NCBI GenBank assembly: GCA_001897835.1
Contig: MKUN01000012.1
Span: 1 to 64,000 of the forward strand
Length of the DNA stretch: 64,000 bases
Origin: Bacteroidetes bacterium 46-16
GTDB taxonomy: Bacteria; Bacteroidota; Bacteroidia; Chitinophagales; Chitinophagaceae
Direction: 5' to 3'
Below the pieces are notes generated by a model. It did no database searches and was not told the origin of the DNA. It saw only the letters and a program-made list of their open reading frames with translations. Both the position numbers and the translations under genes were made by a program. Numbering within the stretch: position 1 is the first letter of the stretch; every line of letters starts with the position of its first letter. This document shows, piece by piece, positions 45,073-56,241 of the stretch.

Positions 45073-45288
45073 TTAATCCAGACCGCATGCCCATGTTTGA
45101 CCAAGGACACTGGTAGATTGTTGATTGCACTGATCTTTGGCATCGGAGTGGCTCATATGGCCCAAATCCTGATCATATACAACAGAACCGTTATAGGTAC
45201 ATGTGCAGTGATAATCCTTTTTGCAGGAAGTGAGTGATAATGCGCCGATGGCACATGATGCGATAGCAGTAATGATCCATTTTTTCAT
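45073..45288 (-). CDS. Tandem lipoprotein paralogue 3
   Basis: 71 residues. Lipobox SLTSC (Cys 22) follows a long signal (KKWIITAIASCAIGAL). The mature part has KKDYHCTC (Cys 28/30), HSDAKDQC (Cys 54) and Cys68 (WACGLD). It is 20 bp from paralogue 4, so the two are likely one transcript. A strong hairpin follows. Confidence 0.78.
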   Translation of the reverse strand: MKKWIITAIASCAIGALSLTSCKKDYHCTCTYNGSVVYDQDLGHMSHSDAKDQCNQQSTSVLGQTWACGLD

Positions 45289-45308
45289 GATTAGCTGTTT
45301 TTAATAGA

Positions 45309-45533
45309 TTAAAGATTACAATTTGTAGTTCCAGGTGCAGATGCGTTAGCATCGTCCTCAAAGCGTTGGCAGGCTTGTTCTGCATCGTGATGATATTGGT
45401 TTGGCAGGTCGTGGTTATCTGTTGTTTCAACAGGGCCTACAGTGGTGGTGCATTTACAGATATAGTCCCGTTTACAAGAAGTAAAAGCAAATGTGCTGAA
45501 TAGAACAGCGGCTGCAATGATTATCTTTTTCAT
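45309..45533 (-). CDS. Tandem lipoprotein paralogue 4
   Basis: 74 residues. Lipobox AFTSC (Cys 20), KRDYICKC (Cys 26/28), HHDAEQAC (Cys 55) and Cys72 (TTNCNL) at the end. Of the four it has the longest middle loop and the only Arg in place of the second Lys after the lipid Cys. It is upstream of paralogue 3 by 20 bp. Its promoter should lie within 45534-45660, shared in space with that of rpoB, but I found only an imperfect TGAATTTG there. Confidence 0.78.
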   Translation of the reverse strand: MKKIIIAAAVLFSTFAFTSCKRDYICKCTTTVGPVETTDNHDLPNQYHHDAEQACQRFEDDANASAPGTTNCNL

Positions 45534-45883
45534 AATGTTTTTATTTTTTGGTTAAAGCATCTGTACGTTAACCAAATTCAATAAAAATCATTCCAGCCTG
45601 TTGCTTCAGTTATTTGTATATGATAAATGTATTATTAGTATTTTTCATTTTTTTGTCTTTTATTTTTCCACATTTTGATAAAAAGGTAGTGATTTTGCTA
45701 AAAGTGGAATATTTTTTGCTTATTAAAGCTCTTTGTCTTATATTTGCAATCCCTTTGCCGGGAGCTAGCTTGTGCACAAAAATATTTTGACTGATACTTA
45801 TTAGAATGCAGATGTAAACCTGTACTGGAGGGTGCACCTTTGGTATGGGGGTTTCTTGTTTTCAAAAAGAGTTTAAACATACT
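45534..45883. other. rpoB leader and divergent upstream region
   Basis: 350 bases with no gene. It holds the divergent promoters of the lipoprotein 4-3 pair and rpoB, plus a leader of roughly 130 nt in front of rpoB. No rplJ or rplL gene is present. A long untranslated leader may carry control, but no clear attenuator hairpin was seen. Confidence 0.6.
45716..45746 (+). promoter_or_regulatory. Predicted rpoB promoter (TTG-N20-TATATTTG)
   Basis: TTG at 45716-45718, 20 bases, TATATTTG at 45739-45746. Exact match to the Bacteroidota consensus. The spacing equals that of the two lipoprotein promoters. Confidence 0.65.
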
Positions 45884-48800
45884 ATGGCTATACCTCAAAA
45901 ACGAACAGCGACAGGACGTGTGAATTTTGGCAAGATACATGATGTTGCCGACACTCCAGACCTGCTGGGCATCCAGCTTCAATCGTTTAAAGATTTCTTC
46001 CAGCTTGAGACTACGCCTGATAAGCGTAACAACGAAGGGTTGTTTAACGTGTTCAATGAGAACTTTCCCATTACCGACACGCGTAACATCTTCGTACTCG
46101 AGTTCCTGGATTATTTCATTGACCCGCCCCGCTACACTATAGATGAGTGTATGGAGCGCGGCCTGACCTACTCGGTGCCGCTGAAGGCGAAACTGCGCCT
46201 GAGCTGTAATGACGAAGAGCACGTGGATTTTGAAACTATTGTGCAGGACGTGTTCCTGGGTAATATCCCATACATGACCCCGCGCGGTACTTTCGTTATC
46301 AATGGTGCTGAACGTGTGGTTGTATCGCAGCTACACCGCTCGCCAGGTGTATTCTTCGGGCAGAGTGTGCACCCGAACGGTACGAAGATATACAGCGCCC
46401 GTGTGATACCTTTTAAAGGTGCATGGATGGAATTTGCTACCGACATCAATAACGTGATGTATGCGTACATAGACCGTAAGAAGAAATTCCCGGTAACTAC
46501 GCTGCTGCGTGCCATTGGTTATGAAACAGATAAGGACATCCTGGAACTGTTCGGGATGGCCGATGAAGTGAAGACCGACAAGAAAACACTTGGCAATAAT
46601 ATTGGCCGCCGCCTGGCAGCACGCGTACTGCGCAGCTGGACAGAGGATTTCGTGGATGAAGATACCGGTGAAGTGGTGACCATAGAGCGTAATGAAGTGG
46701 TTCTGGACCGCGACAGTGTGCTGGATGAAGATAATGCTGCAATGATACAGGAAATGGGTATACCAACCATCTTCCTGCAAAAAGAAGAGGTGAGCGGTGA
46801 TTTCTCCATCATATACAATACCCTGAACAAGGATACCTCGAACTCGGAACTGGAAGCGGTGCAACACATCTACCGCCAGCTGCGCGGCAGTGATGCGCCG
46901 GATGATGAAACCGCCCGCGGTATCATTGAGAAGCTGTTCTTCAGCGACAAGCGTTATGACCTTGGTGAAGTTGGCCGTTATAAAATAAACCGCAAACTGA
47001 ACCTGGATATAGACCTTGATACGAAAGTATTGAGTAAAGAAGATATCATATCGATCATAAAATACCTGGTGCGCCTGACCAATGGTAAGGCTGAAATAGA
47101 TGACATTGACCACCTGAGCAACCGCCGCGTACGTACCGTAGGTGAGCAGTTGTTCGCCCAGTTTGGCGTGGGCCTTGCCCGTATGGCGCGTACTATACGT
47201 GAGCGTATGAATGTGCGTGATAATGAGGTGTTTACGCCCATCGACCTGATCAATGCGCGTACGCTGTCATCGGTTATCAACTCGTTCTTCGGTACCTCAC
47301 AGTTATCGCAGTTCCTTGACCAGACCAACCCGCTTTCTGAAATAACGCACAAACGCCGTATATCGGCATTAGGCCCGGGCGGCCTTAGCCGTGAGCGTGC
47401 AGGCTTCGAGGTGCGTGACGTACACTACAGCCACTATGGCCGCCTGTGCACCATAGAAACGCCGGAAGGACCAAACATCGGTCTTATCTCTACGCTTTGC
47501 GTGCATGCGAAGATCAATGACATGGGCTTTATCGAAACTCCTTACCGTAAGGTAAAAGAAGGTAAAGTGGACCTGAAGCACCATCATTACCTGAGTGCAG
47601 AAGAAGAAGACCTTGCCAAGATAGCCCAGGCGAATGTGCCCATGGATGACAAGGGCCATTTCGTAGAAGAAAAAATAAAATCGCGCCAGACGGGTGACTT
47701 CCCGATACTGGATCGCGAAGAAGTGGAATACATGGATGTGGCGCCGAACCAGATAGTAGGTCTGAGTGCATCACTGATCCCCTTCCTGGAGCATGATGAT
47801 GCCAACCGCGCACTGATGGGATCGAACATGCAGCGCCAGGCTGTGCCGCTTATCCGTCCCCAGGTGCCGATAGTAGGTACCGGCCTGGAAGGCAAGGCTG
47901 CGCGTGATGCACGTATCCAGATACATGCTGATGGCAATGGCGTGGTAGAGTATGTAGATGCTAACGAAATACATGTGCGCTATGACCGTAACGACAAAGA
48001 CCGCCTTGTATCATTCGAAGATGATCTTAAGGTGTATAACCTGACGAAATACAAGAAGACGAACCAGAGCACCAGCATCACACTACGTCCTTGCGTGACC
48101 AAGGGCCAGAAAGTAAAGAAGGGTGACTTCCTTACCGAAGGCTATGCTACCAAGGAAGGTGAACTGGCACTGGGCCGTAACCTGAAAGTGGCATTCATGC
48201 CATGGAAAGGATACAACTTCGAGGATGCGATCGTGATCAATGAAAAGGTGGTGCGTGATGACCTCTTTACATCGGTACACATAGATGAATATGAACTGGA
48301 AGTACGTGATACCAAACTGGGTGAAGAAGAACTGACGCCGGACATACCAAACGTATCGGAAGAGGCTACGAAAGACCTGGACGAAAATGGTATCATACGC
48401 ATAGGTGCCCTAGTAGGTGAGGGTGATATACTGATCGGTAAAATAACCCCTAAAGGTGAAACCGACCCGACGCCTGAAGAAAAACTGCTGCGCGCCATAT
48501 TCGGTGATAAAGCGGGTGATGCAAAAGACGCATCGCTGAAAGCGCCAAGCGGTACCGAAGGTATCGTAATATCAAGGCAACTGTTCCAGCGTGCCAAGAA
48601 AGACAAGAACTCTAAAGTGCGTGAAAAAGCTGCACTTGAAAAGATAGAGAAAGTACACGAGAAAAATACCAGTGACGTGCAAAGCCTGCTGCTTGAAAAG
48701 CTACAGGTGCTGCTGAAGGACAAGACCTCTGCAGGTATCACCAATAACTTTGGCGAACCTGTGTTATCAAAAGGTGGTAAATTCAACTCGAAGACACTTA

Positions 48801-49696
48801 GCTCTATAGACTACCAGAATGTGAACCCGCTGGGATGGACCGGTGATAAAGACACTGATGAGTCGATAAACCAGCTGCTGCATAACTATAATATCAAATT
48901 CAACGAAGAAGTAGGCCGTTACAAGCGTGAGAAATTCAACCTGAGCATAGGTGATGAGTTGCCCGCAGGCGTACTGAAACTTGCCAAAGTATATCTTGCC
49001 AGCAAGCGTAAGCTGAAAGTAGGTGATAAGATGGCGGGCCGCCACGGTAACAAGGGTATCGTTGCGAAGATCGTTCGTGAAGAAGATATGCCGTTCCTGG
49101 AAGACGGGACACCAGTGGATATAGTACTGAACCCGCTGGGTGTACCATCGCGTATGAACCTGGGCCAGATATATGAAACCATCCTTGGATGGGCAGGGGA
49201 GAAGCTGGGTGTGAAATTTGCCACCCCGATCTTCGATGGTGCCTCGGTTGCAGAAATAGAAGGGCTTATTAATAAAGCTGAGCTCCCTGATTTTGGCCAT
49301 ACATACCTGTATGACGGTGAAACCGGTGAACGTTTCCACCAAATGGCTACTGTAGGTATCATTTATATGATAAAACTGCACCACATGGTTGACGATAAGA
49401 TGCATGCGCGTTCTATCGGGCCATACAGCCTTATTACACAGCAGCCGCTGGGTGGTAAAGCACAGTTCGGTGGCCAGCGTTTCGGTGAAATGGAAGTTTG
49501 GGCACTTGAAGCATATGGTGCTGCAAACATCCTGCAAGAGTTACTGACCCTGAAATCGGACGACATCATAGGGCGTGCAAAGACCTATGAGGCGATCGTG
49601 AAAGGTGACAATGTACCGAAGGCAGGTATCCCTGAATCATTCAACGTGTTAGTAAACGAGCTTCGTGGTTTAGGTCTCGAATTGAAGTTTGAGTAG
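45884..49696 (+). CDS. rpoB: DNA-directed RNA polymerase subunit beta
   Basis: 1270 residues from the ATG at 45884. An ATG at 45845 adds 13 residues not conserved in the family. It contains the rifampicin-region sequences ([36 protein letters not shown]), EPNIG-type [14 protein letters not shown], the nucleotide-binding [10 protein letters not shown] and the C-terminal [20 protein letters not shown]-like block, and ends GLELKFE. The core enzyme is complete with rpoC 80 bp downstream. The absence of rplJL upstream is unusual. No truncation. Confidence 0.98.
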   Translation: MAIPQKRTATGRVNFGKIHDVADTPDLLGIQLQSFKDFFQLETTPDKRNNEGLFNVFNENFPITDTRNIFVLEFLDYFIDPPRYTIDECMERGLTYSVPLKAKLRLSCNDEEHVDFETIVQDVFLGNIPYMTPRGTFVINGAERVVVSQLHRSPGVFFGQSVHPNGTKIYSARVIPFKGAWMEFATDINNVMYAYIDRKKKFPVTTLLRAIGYETDKDILELFGMADEVKTDKKTLGNNIGRRLAARVLRSWTEDFVDEDTGEVVTIERNEVVLDRDSVLDEDNAAMIQEMGIPTIFLQKEEVSGDFSIIYNTLNKDTSNSELEAVQHIYRQLRGSDAPDDETARGIIEKLFFSDKRYDLGEVGRYKINRKLNLDIDLDTKVLSKEDIISIIKYLVRLTNGKAEIDDIDHLSNRRVRTVGEQLFAQFGVGLARMARTIRERMNVRDNEVFTPIDLINARTLSSVINSFFGTSQLSQFLDQTNPLSEITHKRRISALGPGGLSRERAGFEVRDVHYSHYGRLCTIETPEGPNIGLISTLCVHAKINDMGFIETPYRKVKEGKVDLKHHHYLSAEEEDLAKIAQANVPMDDKGHFVEEKIKSRQTGDFPILDREEVEYMDVAPNQIVGLSASLIPFLEHDDANRALMGSNMQRQAVPLIRPQVPIVGTGLEGKAARDARIQIHADGNGVVEYVDANEIHVRYDRNDKDRLVSFEDDLKVYNLTKYKKTNQSTSITLRPCVTKGQKVKKGDFLTEGYATKEGELALGRNLKVAFMPWKGYNFEDAIVINEKVVRDDLFTSVHIDEYELEVRDTKLGEEELTPDIPNVSEEATKDLDENGIIRIGALVGEGDILIGKITPKGETDPTPEEKLLRAIFGDKAGDAKDASLKAPSGTEGIVISRQLFQRAKKDKNSKVREKAALEKIEKVHEKNTSDVQSLLLEKLQVLLKDKTSAGITNNFGEPVLSKGGKFNSKTLSSIDYQNVNPLGWTGDKDTDESINQLLHNYNIKFNEEVGRYKREKFNLSIGDELPAGVLKLAKVYLASKRKLKVGDKMAGRHGNKGIVAKIVREEDMPFLEDGTPVDIVLNPLGVPSRMNLGQIYETILGWAGEKLGVKFATPIFDGASVAEIEGLINKAELPDFGHTYLYDGETGERFHQMATVGIIYMIKLHHMVDDKMHARSIGPYSLITQQPLGGKAQFGGQRFGEMEVWALEAYGAANILQELLTLKSDDIIGRAKTYEAIVKGDNVPKAGIPESFNVLVNELRGLGLELKFE

Positions 49697-49776
49697 TTCT
49701 TTCTTTAAATCCATAAAAGGTTTTTTTGAAAGAGCATTGAGCACAAAAATTATTTAAAAACATTTCTTTTTAAGAT

Positions 49777-52700
49777 ATGGCAATAAAGAAAGAAAATCGT
49801 CCTAAAGCCGGATTTGGCAAGATCACCATCAGCTTAGCATCTCCTGATGCTATACTGGACCGTTCATACGGCGAGGTGCTGAAGCCTGAAACGATCAACT
49901 ATCGTACTTACAAGCCTGAACGTGACGGCTTGTTCTGCGAAAAGATATTCGGCCCAGTAAAAGACTATGAATGCTACTGCGGTAAGTATAAGCGTATCCG
50001 TTACAAGGGTATTGTTTGCGACCGCTGTGGTGTGGAAGTAACAGAAAAGAAAGTGCGCCGCGAGCGCATGGGCCACATCAAACTGGTGGTGCCTATAGTA
50101 CATATATGGTATTTCAAGAGTCTGCCTAACAAGATAGGCTACCTGCTTGGCGTTAGCTCGAAGAAGCTGGAAAGTATCGTGTACTATGAGCGCTATGTAG
50201 TAGTACAGGCCGGCGAAGCTGATGACCTGATACGCCAGAAGCTGAACCTGAAAGACAGTGAAAGCACGCACCAGGCATTGCTTACTGAAGATGAGTACCT
50301 GGAAATACTGGATACTATATCTAAGGAAAACCAGTACCTGCCTGACGAAGATCCTAATAAGTTCATCGCAAAGATGGGTGCCGAAGCGGTACACAGCTTA
50401 CTGGGCCGCATAGACCTGGACCAGTTATCGTATGACCTGCGTAACGCTGCTGCCAATGAAACATCGCAGCAACGTAAGCAGGAAGCGCTGAAACGCCTGA
50501 GTGTGGTAGAAGCCTTCCGTGATGCGAATACCCGCGTAGAGAACAGGCTGGAATGGGCCGTGATGCAATACATACCGGTAATACCACCTGAGCTGCGCCC
50601 GCTGGTGCCGCTGGATGGTGGCCGTTTTGCCTCGTCTGACCTGAATGATCTGTATCGCCGTGTGATCATCCGTAACAACCGTTTGAAACGCCTTATAGAG
50701 ATCAAAGCGCCTGAAGTGATCTTGCGTAACGAAAAGCGCATGCTGCAGGAAGCTGTTGACTCACTGTTCGATAACAGCCGTAAGTCTAATGCCGTTAAAG
50801 CTGAAGGTGGCCGTGCACTGAAATCGCTCTCTGATGTGCTGAAAGGCAAGCAGGGCCGTTTCCGCCAGAACCTGTTGGGTAAACGTGTTGACTACTCCGG
50901 CCGTTCGGTTATCGTGGTAGGACCTGAAATGAAACTGCATGAGTGCGGCCTGCCTAAAGATATGGCGGCTGAACTCTTCAAACCTTTTATCATCCGCAAG
51001 CTGATAGAAAGGGGTATAGTAAAAACAGTAAAGAGTGCAAAGAAGCTCGTGGAGCGTAAAGAATCTGTGGTTTGGGATATCCTGGAGAATGTACTGAAAG
51101 GACACCCGATCATGCTTAACCGTGCCCCCACGCTGCACAGGCTTTCTATACAGGCCTTCCAGCCCAAGCTGATTGAAGGTAAAGCGATACAACTGCACCC
51201 GCTGGTGTGCTCTGCGTTCAACGCCGACTTTGACGGTGACCAGATGGCGGTACACGTGCCGCTGAGCCATGCTGCTATACTGGAAGCCCAGTTGCTGATG
51301 CTGGCATCGCATAACATCCTTAACCCTCAGAATGGTACGCCGATCACCCTGCCTTCGCAGGACATGGTACTTGGCCTGTACTATATCACCAAGGGTAAGA
51401 AAACAATGGGCGATGATATTGTGAAGGGCGAAGGCAAAGCATTCTACAGCCCTGACGAAGTGATCATAGCTTATAATGAGAACCAGGTGGACCTGCATGC
51501 TTTCATCAAGGTGAAAGTTGATGTGCGTCTTAAAGACGGAACACTGGAAAGGCAACTGCTGGAAACTACCGTGGGCCGCGTACTGTTCAACCAGTTCGTG
51601 CCTAAGGAAAATGGTTATGTGAATGCACTGCTTACCAAGAAATCGCTCCGCGAGATCATTGGCCAGATCCTGAAGAATACTACTATACCTAAAACGGTAC
51701 AGTTCCTTGATGACATCAAGACACTTGGTTTCCGTACGGCATTCCGCGGTGGCTTGTCGTTCAATATCAGGGACCTTACCATACCAGAAGTGAAGGAAGA
51801 ACTGATCAACAGTGCTCATGAAGAAGTGGATGAAGTATGGGACAACTATAACATGGGCCTTATCACGAATAACGAGCGTTATAACCAGATCATCGATATC
51901 TGGTCGCGCGTGGATACCCGTGTTACTGAAACGCTGATACGTGAGATGGCAGCAGATAAGCAGGGCTTCAACTCTGTGTACATGATGCTTGACTCAGGTG
52001 CGCGTGGTTCGAAACAGCAGGTTAAGCAGCTTGCAGGCCTCAGGGGCCTTATGGCGAAACCCCGCCGTAGTGGTTCTTCTGGTTCGGAGATCATCGAAAA
52101 CCCGATCCTTTCAAACTTCAAAGATGGCCTGAGCGTATTGGAATACTTCATCTCTACGCACGGTGCGCGTAAAGGTCTCGCCGATACCGCCCTTAAAACA
52201 GCGGATGCCGGTTACCTGACCCGCCGTCTTGTAGACGTGGCCCAGGATGTGGTGATCAATGAAGAGGATTGCGGCACACTGCGTGGTATCGCAACATCGG
52301 CACTGAAAGACAATGAAGAAATAGTAGAACCATTATACGACCGTATACTGGGCCGTACCTCACTGCATGATGTGTTCGATCCGCTGACCGATGAACTGAT
52401 CGTAAATGCCGGTGATGAGATAACAGAAGATATTGCCAAGCAGATAGAAGAAAGTGCTATCGACTCAGTAGAGATACGTTCTGTGCTTACTTGCGAAAGC
52501 CGTCGTGGTGTATGTGCCAAGTGCTATGGTAAAAACCTGGCAACCGGGTACATGACACAAAAGGGCGATGCCGTAGGTATCATAGCTGCCCAGTCGATCG
52601 GTGAGCCGGGTACACAGCTTACCCTGCGTACCTTCCACGTGGGTGGTGTTGCGGGTTCTTCAGCTATCGAATCGCAATTGGTTGCGAGGTTCGACGGTAC

Positions 52701-54099
52701 GGTACAGTTCGACGGTCTGCGTACTACTAAGGCAACGGATGCCGAAGGTGATACCCAGATAGTAGTCATAGGCCGTACAGGTGAGATGCGTATCGTGGAT
52801 GTAGCTAACGACCGCCTCCTCATTACCAACAATATACCTTATGGCTCGACACTGAAAGTGAGCAATGGCCAGAAGGTGCATAAAGGTGATGTGATCTGTA
52901 CATGGGATCCGTTCAACGCCGTTATCATATCAGAAGTGAGTGGTAAGGTGAAACTGGAGAACGTAATAGAAGGTGTTACTTATCGTGAAGAGGCTGATGA
53001 ACAAACCGGCCACCGCGAGAAAGTGGTCATTGAAACAAAAGACAAAACCAAGATACCGTCTATCATCGTAGAAGGTAAGGAGGAAAAATCATACAACCTG
53101 CCTGTGGGCTCACACATCATTGTGAGTGCCGGCGATGCAGTTGCTAACGGACAAGTACTGGTTAAGATACCACGTGTGCTGGGCCGTAGCCGCGATATCA
53201 CGGGTGGTCTGCCACGTGTAACGGAACTTTTCGAAGCACGTAACCCGAGCAACCCTGCAGTAGTAGCAGAGATAGATGGTGTAGTGACCTTTGGTAATGT
53301 GAAACGTGGTAACCGTGAGATCATAGTAGAATCGCGCGAAGGGCTGGTGAAAAAATACCTTGTGCCGCTTACCCGTCATATCATGGTACAGGATGGCGAC
53401 TTCGTAAAAGCGGGTACACCACTTTCAGATGGTGCTACCACGCCGGGCGATATCCTTGCCATTAAGGGCCCATTTGCTGTGCAGGAATACCTGGTGAACG
53501 AGATACAGGAAGTATATCGCTTACAGGGTGTGAAGATAAATGACAAGCACATAGAAGTGATCGTGCGCCAGATGATGCGTAAGGTGACCATCGTTGATCC
53601 GGGAGATACCAAATTCCTTGAAGAAGATACAGTTGATAAGTTCGAATTCATGGAGGAGAATGACTGGATATTTGACAAGAAAGTGGTTACTGAAGCCGGT
53701 GATTCTGAAAGCATGCACCCCGGCCAGATAGTAACCCTGCGCGAGATACGCGAAGAGAACAGCCTGCTGCGCCGTGCTGATAAGAAGCTGATAGACTACC
53801 GTGATGCAGCACCTGCTACCTCAGCACCGCTGTTGCTGGGTATCACCAAAGCGTCACTGGGTACACAGAGCTGGATATCTGCTGCATCGTTCCAGGAAAC
53901 GACCAAAGTATTGTCGCAGGCATCTATCACAGGTAAATCGGATTACCTGCTTGGCCTGAAGGAGAACGTTATTACAGGTAACCTGATACCAGCAGGTACC
54001 GGTATGCGCGACTTTGATGATATGGTGGTAGGCTCTAAAGAAGAGTTTGAACTGCTGATGGCCAACAGGGACGTACTGCAGTTTGACGAAGAAGAATAG
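49777..54099 (+). CDS. rpoC: DNA-directed RNA polymerase subunit beta'
   Basis: 1440 residues. The N-terminal zinc site is [20 protein letters not shown]. The catalytic magnesium loop is [12 protein letters not shown]. The bridge helix/trigger loop region includes [19 protein letters not shown] and [20 protein letters not shown] second zinc site is seen as CGTLRG ... [13 protein letters not shown]. The C-terminus ends in DEEE. The gene is complete and is followed by a strong terminator. Confidence 0.98.
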   Translation: MAIKKENRPKAGFGKITISLASPDAILDRSYGEVLKPETINYRTYKPERDGLFCEKIFGPVKDYECYCGKYKRIRYKGIVCDRCGVEVTEKKVRRERMGHIKLVVPIVHIWYFKSLPNKIGYLLGVSSKKLESIVYYERYVVVQAGEADDLIRQKLNLKDSESTHQALLTEDEYLEILDTISKENQYLPDEDPNKFIAKMGAEAVHSLLGRIDLDQLSYDLRNAAANETSQQRKQEALKRLSVVEAFRDANTRVENRLEWAVMQYIPVIPPELRPLVPLDGGRFASSDLNDLYRRVIIRNNRLKRLIEIKAPEVILRNEKRMLQEAVDSLFDNSRKSNAVKAEGGRALKSLSDVLKGKQGRFRQNLLGKRVDYSGRSVIVVGPEMKLHECGLPKDMAAELFKPFIIRKLIERGIVKTVKSAKKLVERKESVVWDILENVLKGHPIMLNRAPTLHRLSIQAFQPKLIEGKAIQLHPLVCSAFNADFDGDQMAVHVPLSHAAILEAQLLMLASHNILNPQNGTPITLPSQDMVLGLYYITKGKKTMGDDIVKGEGKAFYSPDEVIIAYNENQVDLHAFIKVKVDVRLKDGTLERQLLETTVGRVLFNQFVPKENGYVNALLTKKSLREIIGQILKNTTIPKTVQFLDDIKTLGFRTAFRGGLSFNIRDLTIPEVKEELINSAHEEVDEVWDNYNMGLITNNERYNQIIDIWSRVDTRVTETLIREMAADKQGFNSVYMMLDSGARGSKQQVKQLAGLRGLMAKPRRSGSSGSEIIENPILSNFKDGLSVLEYFISTHGARKGLADTALKTADAGYLTRRLVDVAQDVVINEEDCGTLRGIATSALKDNEEIVEPLYDRILGRTSLHDVFDPLTDELIVNAGDEITEDIAKQIEESAIDSVEIRSVLTCESRRGVCAKCYGKNLATGYMTQKGDAVGIIAAQSIGEPGTQLTLRTFHVGGVAGSSAIESQLVARFDGTVQFDGLRTTKATDAEGDTQIVVIGRTGEMRIVDVANDRLLITNNIPYGSTLKVSNGQKVHKGDVICTWDPFNAVIISEVSGKVKLENVIEGVTYREEADEQTGHREKVVIETKDKTKIPSIIVEGKEEKSYNLPVGSHIIVSAGDAVANGQVLVKIPRVLGRSRDITGGLPRVTELFEARNPSNPAVVAEIDGVVTFGNVKRGNREIIVESREGLVKKYLVPLTRHIMVQDGDFVKAGTPLSDGATTPGDILAIKGPFAVQEYLVNEIQEVYRLQGVKINDKHIEVIVRQMMRKVTIVDPGDTKFLEEDTVDKFEFMEENDWIFDKKVVTEAGDSESMHPGQIVTLREIREENSLLRRADKKLIDYRDAAPATSAPLLLGITKASLGTQSWISAASFQETTKVLSQASITGKSDYLLGLKENVITGNLIPAGTGMRDFDDMVVGSKEEFELLMANRDVLQFDEEE

Positions 54100-54121
54100 T
54101 GGTAAAACACCGAAGAATAAA

Positions 54122-54154
54122 AATAAAGGCGGCCAATTGGCCGCCTTTATTCTA
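54122..54154. terminator. Terminator of rpoBC operon
   Basis: A 13-bp stem AATAAAGGCGGCC / GGCCGCCTTTATT with loop AATT (54122-54151). It overlaps the stop codon of the convergent lipoprotein gene. A relative lies at 54648-54675. Confidence 0.85.
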
Positions 54155-54545
54155 TTATGATCTTGCTCTTGTGCTCTATATCGGTCCTTTTGTCGAAAAC
54201 GAAGTCAAAGAAAGCAGCTTCGTTTTTTTTGCCGGCAATGACCTGAGTGGCCCGGCCATATTCCTGCCCATACTTGTCGGATATACGTGCCATTACCGTA
54301 TCCTTAAGATCGGTACCGAAAATAAAGTACACACTTAGGGTGTTATGGCTAATAATGAACTTGCCGGTTTTAAGGCCTTTGTTTTGCAGTGCGGGGGATA
54401 GTTCCAATGTACATTCCAGGTTCTTATCAATGCCTTCTTTTATACTGGTCACTATCTCGGTGCCGGTTTCCCCTACTTTTTTGCCAGTGCTGTGACAGGA
54501 TGTAAGAAATAATACTGCCAGGATAAACGTTGTGGTCTTTTTCAT
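54147..54545 (-). CDS. Hypothetical lipoprotein
   Basis: 132 residues, no recognised family. Lipobox LFLTSC (Cys 17) after a clear signal. The mature part begins HSTGKKVGETGTEIVTSIKEG and then a beta-rich half (LSVYFIFGTDLKDTVMARI). The stop codon is inside the rpoBC terminator stem. It lies between two hairpins with near-identical GGCGGC cores. Confidence 0.7.
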   Translation of the reverse strand: MKKTTTFILAVLFLTSCHSTGKKVGETGTEIVTSIKEGIDKNLECTLELSPALQNKGLKTGKFIISHNTLSVYFIFGTDLKDTVMARISDKYGQEYGRATQVIAGKKNEAAFFDFVFDKRTDIEHKSKIIIE

Positions 54546-54640
54546 GTTGCCGGATGATCGCTAAATGATCAGGTTAGTTTCAAATTTCCGAAAAATACGC
54601 TGCTGCAGGAATGATCTTTGTCAACATTTTTCTATGATAA

Positions 54641-54675
54641 CAAAAAAGTAAAGGCGGCTCATTGGCCGCCTTTAC
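54641..54675 (-). terminator. Terminator after YXWGXW gene
   Basis: An 11-bp stem GTAAAGGCGGC / GCCGCCTTTAC with 6-nt loop (54648-54675), followed by a T-run on the minus strand. Confidence 0.8.
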
Positions 54676-54692
54676 TTATATATATGCGTGAA

Positions 54693-56078
54693 TTACCTTC
54701 TTCCATCGCGCCTGCCTGGTGCGGTAGCCGGTGCTGGTGTGGCCTGGCGTCTTGGCTCCTGGCGTATTGCAGGCTGCTGGCGCTGTATGGGCTCACTGCG
54801 CTGTACACGTTGAGGTTGCTGTACGGGGGCTTGCCTTTGTGGCTGTACCTGCTGCGGCCTGCTTTCGTAGCGTGGCTGCTGCCTTACGGGCTGCTGCTGC
54901 TGTACAGGGGCCTGCCTTTGTGGTTGTACCTGCTGCGGCCTGCTTTCGTAGCGTGGTTGCTGCCTTACGGGCTGCTGTTGCTGTACAGGGGCCTGCCTTT
55001 GAGGTTGTACCTGCTGCGGCCTGTTGTCGTAACCTGGCTGCTGCCTCACCGGTTGCTGTTGCTGTACAGGGGCCTGCCTTTGTGGCTGCACCTGTTGCGG
55101 CCTGCTATCATAGCGTTGCTCATTTTGCGGCAAGGCACGGTTTGTATTCTGCTGCCTTATTGGGGCTACCTGGTTACGGTTCAGGTTATTATTCGGAGCA
55201 TTGCGTACAGGCTGTACCTGCTGGTTACGCAAATCGGACCTGAATTCCGGTTTCCTGTCGGCTTCAACAGCCTGCATCTTGGTACCTACGGGCCTTGGTG
55301 CACGTACTGCCTGTGAAGGTTCGGCCCTCCTGCCTGTGGTAGCAACTGCCCTTACTTCGGGGCGGAACACATTCACCGAGTGGCCTGTGATCTCTGTACG
55401 GCCAGGCTTATGTCCCTGGTTAACATCGTACACATTGATACGCTGGTGTGTTACCTTCTGCACATCTTCGGGGCGCGGGCCGTACACATACCTATTGTGG
55501 TAATTGTTGTGTATGAAGTGGCTGCTGTGAATAATGCCTCCGTTATAGCGTGGCCCCCTCCAGTAGTGGTGAAAATCCTGCCTGTAAAGATATTGCGGGC
55601 CTATGAATACCCACCAGTTATCAGGACAGTAATAATCGCCAAAGGCAACGGATACAGTGATACCGGGGCCTAAAGGTGCCCAGCCATAATAGCCACCACC
55701 ATAACGCCAGCTAACCCATGCCGGACCCCATTCGTTGCCAGGTATCCAAAGCCAGCCATAGTAAGGATCGTATGTCCAGCGGCCATAGTGGAATGCTGCC
55801 CATCCCCAGGGATAGTCGGATACCCACATATTGCCGTATCCTGTAGCTATCCAGTGGCCCCGCGTGTAGTAGGGGCGAAAATCATACTCTACGTCTGGTA
55901 CCCATACATAGCCATATTGCGGGTCGTAAACCCATTGACCGTAAGGGGAGAGGTCGTCGTAAAACGTCTGGTAAGACACATAGTCGTCCTGCGCACTTGC
56001 CTTGATGGCCGGCGTAGCTGTCATAAAAGCTACCGTAAGCAAGGTGACCGAAAGTATCCATTTAATTAAGTTCTTCAT
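54693..56078 (-). CDS. YXWGXW repeat protein (DUF6600-like) with tandem repeat tail
   Basis: 461 residues. A signal peptide (SVTLLTVAFMTATPAIKASAQ) is followed by a Tyr/Trp-rich domain (about 30-190) with many YxWxP and WGxA repeats (YGQWVYDPQYGYVWVPD, WGWAAFHYGRWTYDP). This marks a secreted or outer-membrane protein of the DUF6600/YXWGXW type, function unknown. The C-terminal half is Gln, Pro and Arg rich. It includes a 27-residue unit (RPQQVQPQRQAPVQQQQPVR core) repeated about four times at residues 314-418. The tail is basic and probably disordered. Confidence 0.82.
   Translation of the reverse strand: MKNLIKWILSVTLLTVAFMTATPAIKASAQDDYVSYQTFYDDLSPYGQWVYDPQYGYVWVPDVEYDFRPYYTRGHWIATGYGNMWVSDYPWGWAAFHYGRWTYDPYYGWLWIPGNEWGPAWVSWRYGGGYYGWAPLGPGITVSVAFGDYYCPDNWWVFIGPQYLYRQDFHHYWRGPRYNGGIIHSSHFIHNNYHNRYVYGPRPEDVQKVTHQRINVYDVNQGHKPGRTEITGHSVNVFRPEVRAVATTGRRAEPSQAVRAPRPVGTKMQAVEADRKPEFRSDLRNQQVQPVRNAPNNNLNRNQVAPIRQQNTNRALPQNEQRYDSRPQQVQPQRQAPVQQQQPVRQQPGYDNRPQQVQPQRQAPVQQQQPVRQQPRYESRPQQVQPQRQAPVQQQQPVRQQPRYESRPQQVQPQRQAPVQQPQRVQRSEPIQRQQPAIRQEPRRQATPAPATAPGRRDGRR
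54823..55135. repeat. 81-bp tandem repeat in coding sequence (about 4 copies)
   Basis: The sequence TGCTGCGGCC recurs at 54850 and 54931, and close variants at 55012 and 55093: an exact 81-bp period (27 codons), so the reading frame is kept. The number of units could vary by slippage. Confidence 0.9.
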
Positions 56079-56241
56079 TTTCCCTTGTTTTTAAATTGTT
56101 CTGTTGTGTTGTTTGCTCCTGAGAGCTAGTATTCTTTATATTCAAAACCAGTTTTTTCTCTGCTAAAGATTACTTTAAATACCGGTTTGCACTAAATAAT
56201 CCAATAATGATGCCAGCTTTTCCGGATGATTGTTATAATTC

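Noticed and set aside
45845-45883. Upstream ATG for rpoB adding 13 residues
   Set aside because: The conserved RpoB N-terminus begins at the ATG at 45884 (MAIPQKR).
50761-51819. Reverse-strand ORF of 352 codons antisense to rpoC
   Set aside because: A by-product of codon use in rpoC; no known motif and no start context.
54823-55135. Possible CRISPR array
   Set aside because: The repeats are contiguous 81-bp coding units without spacers.
54618-55316. Plus-strand ORFs rich in Leu/Tyr or Ala/Val over the YXWGXW gene
   Set aside because: They read the reverse of the 81-bp repeats, and their composition is a repeat artefact.
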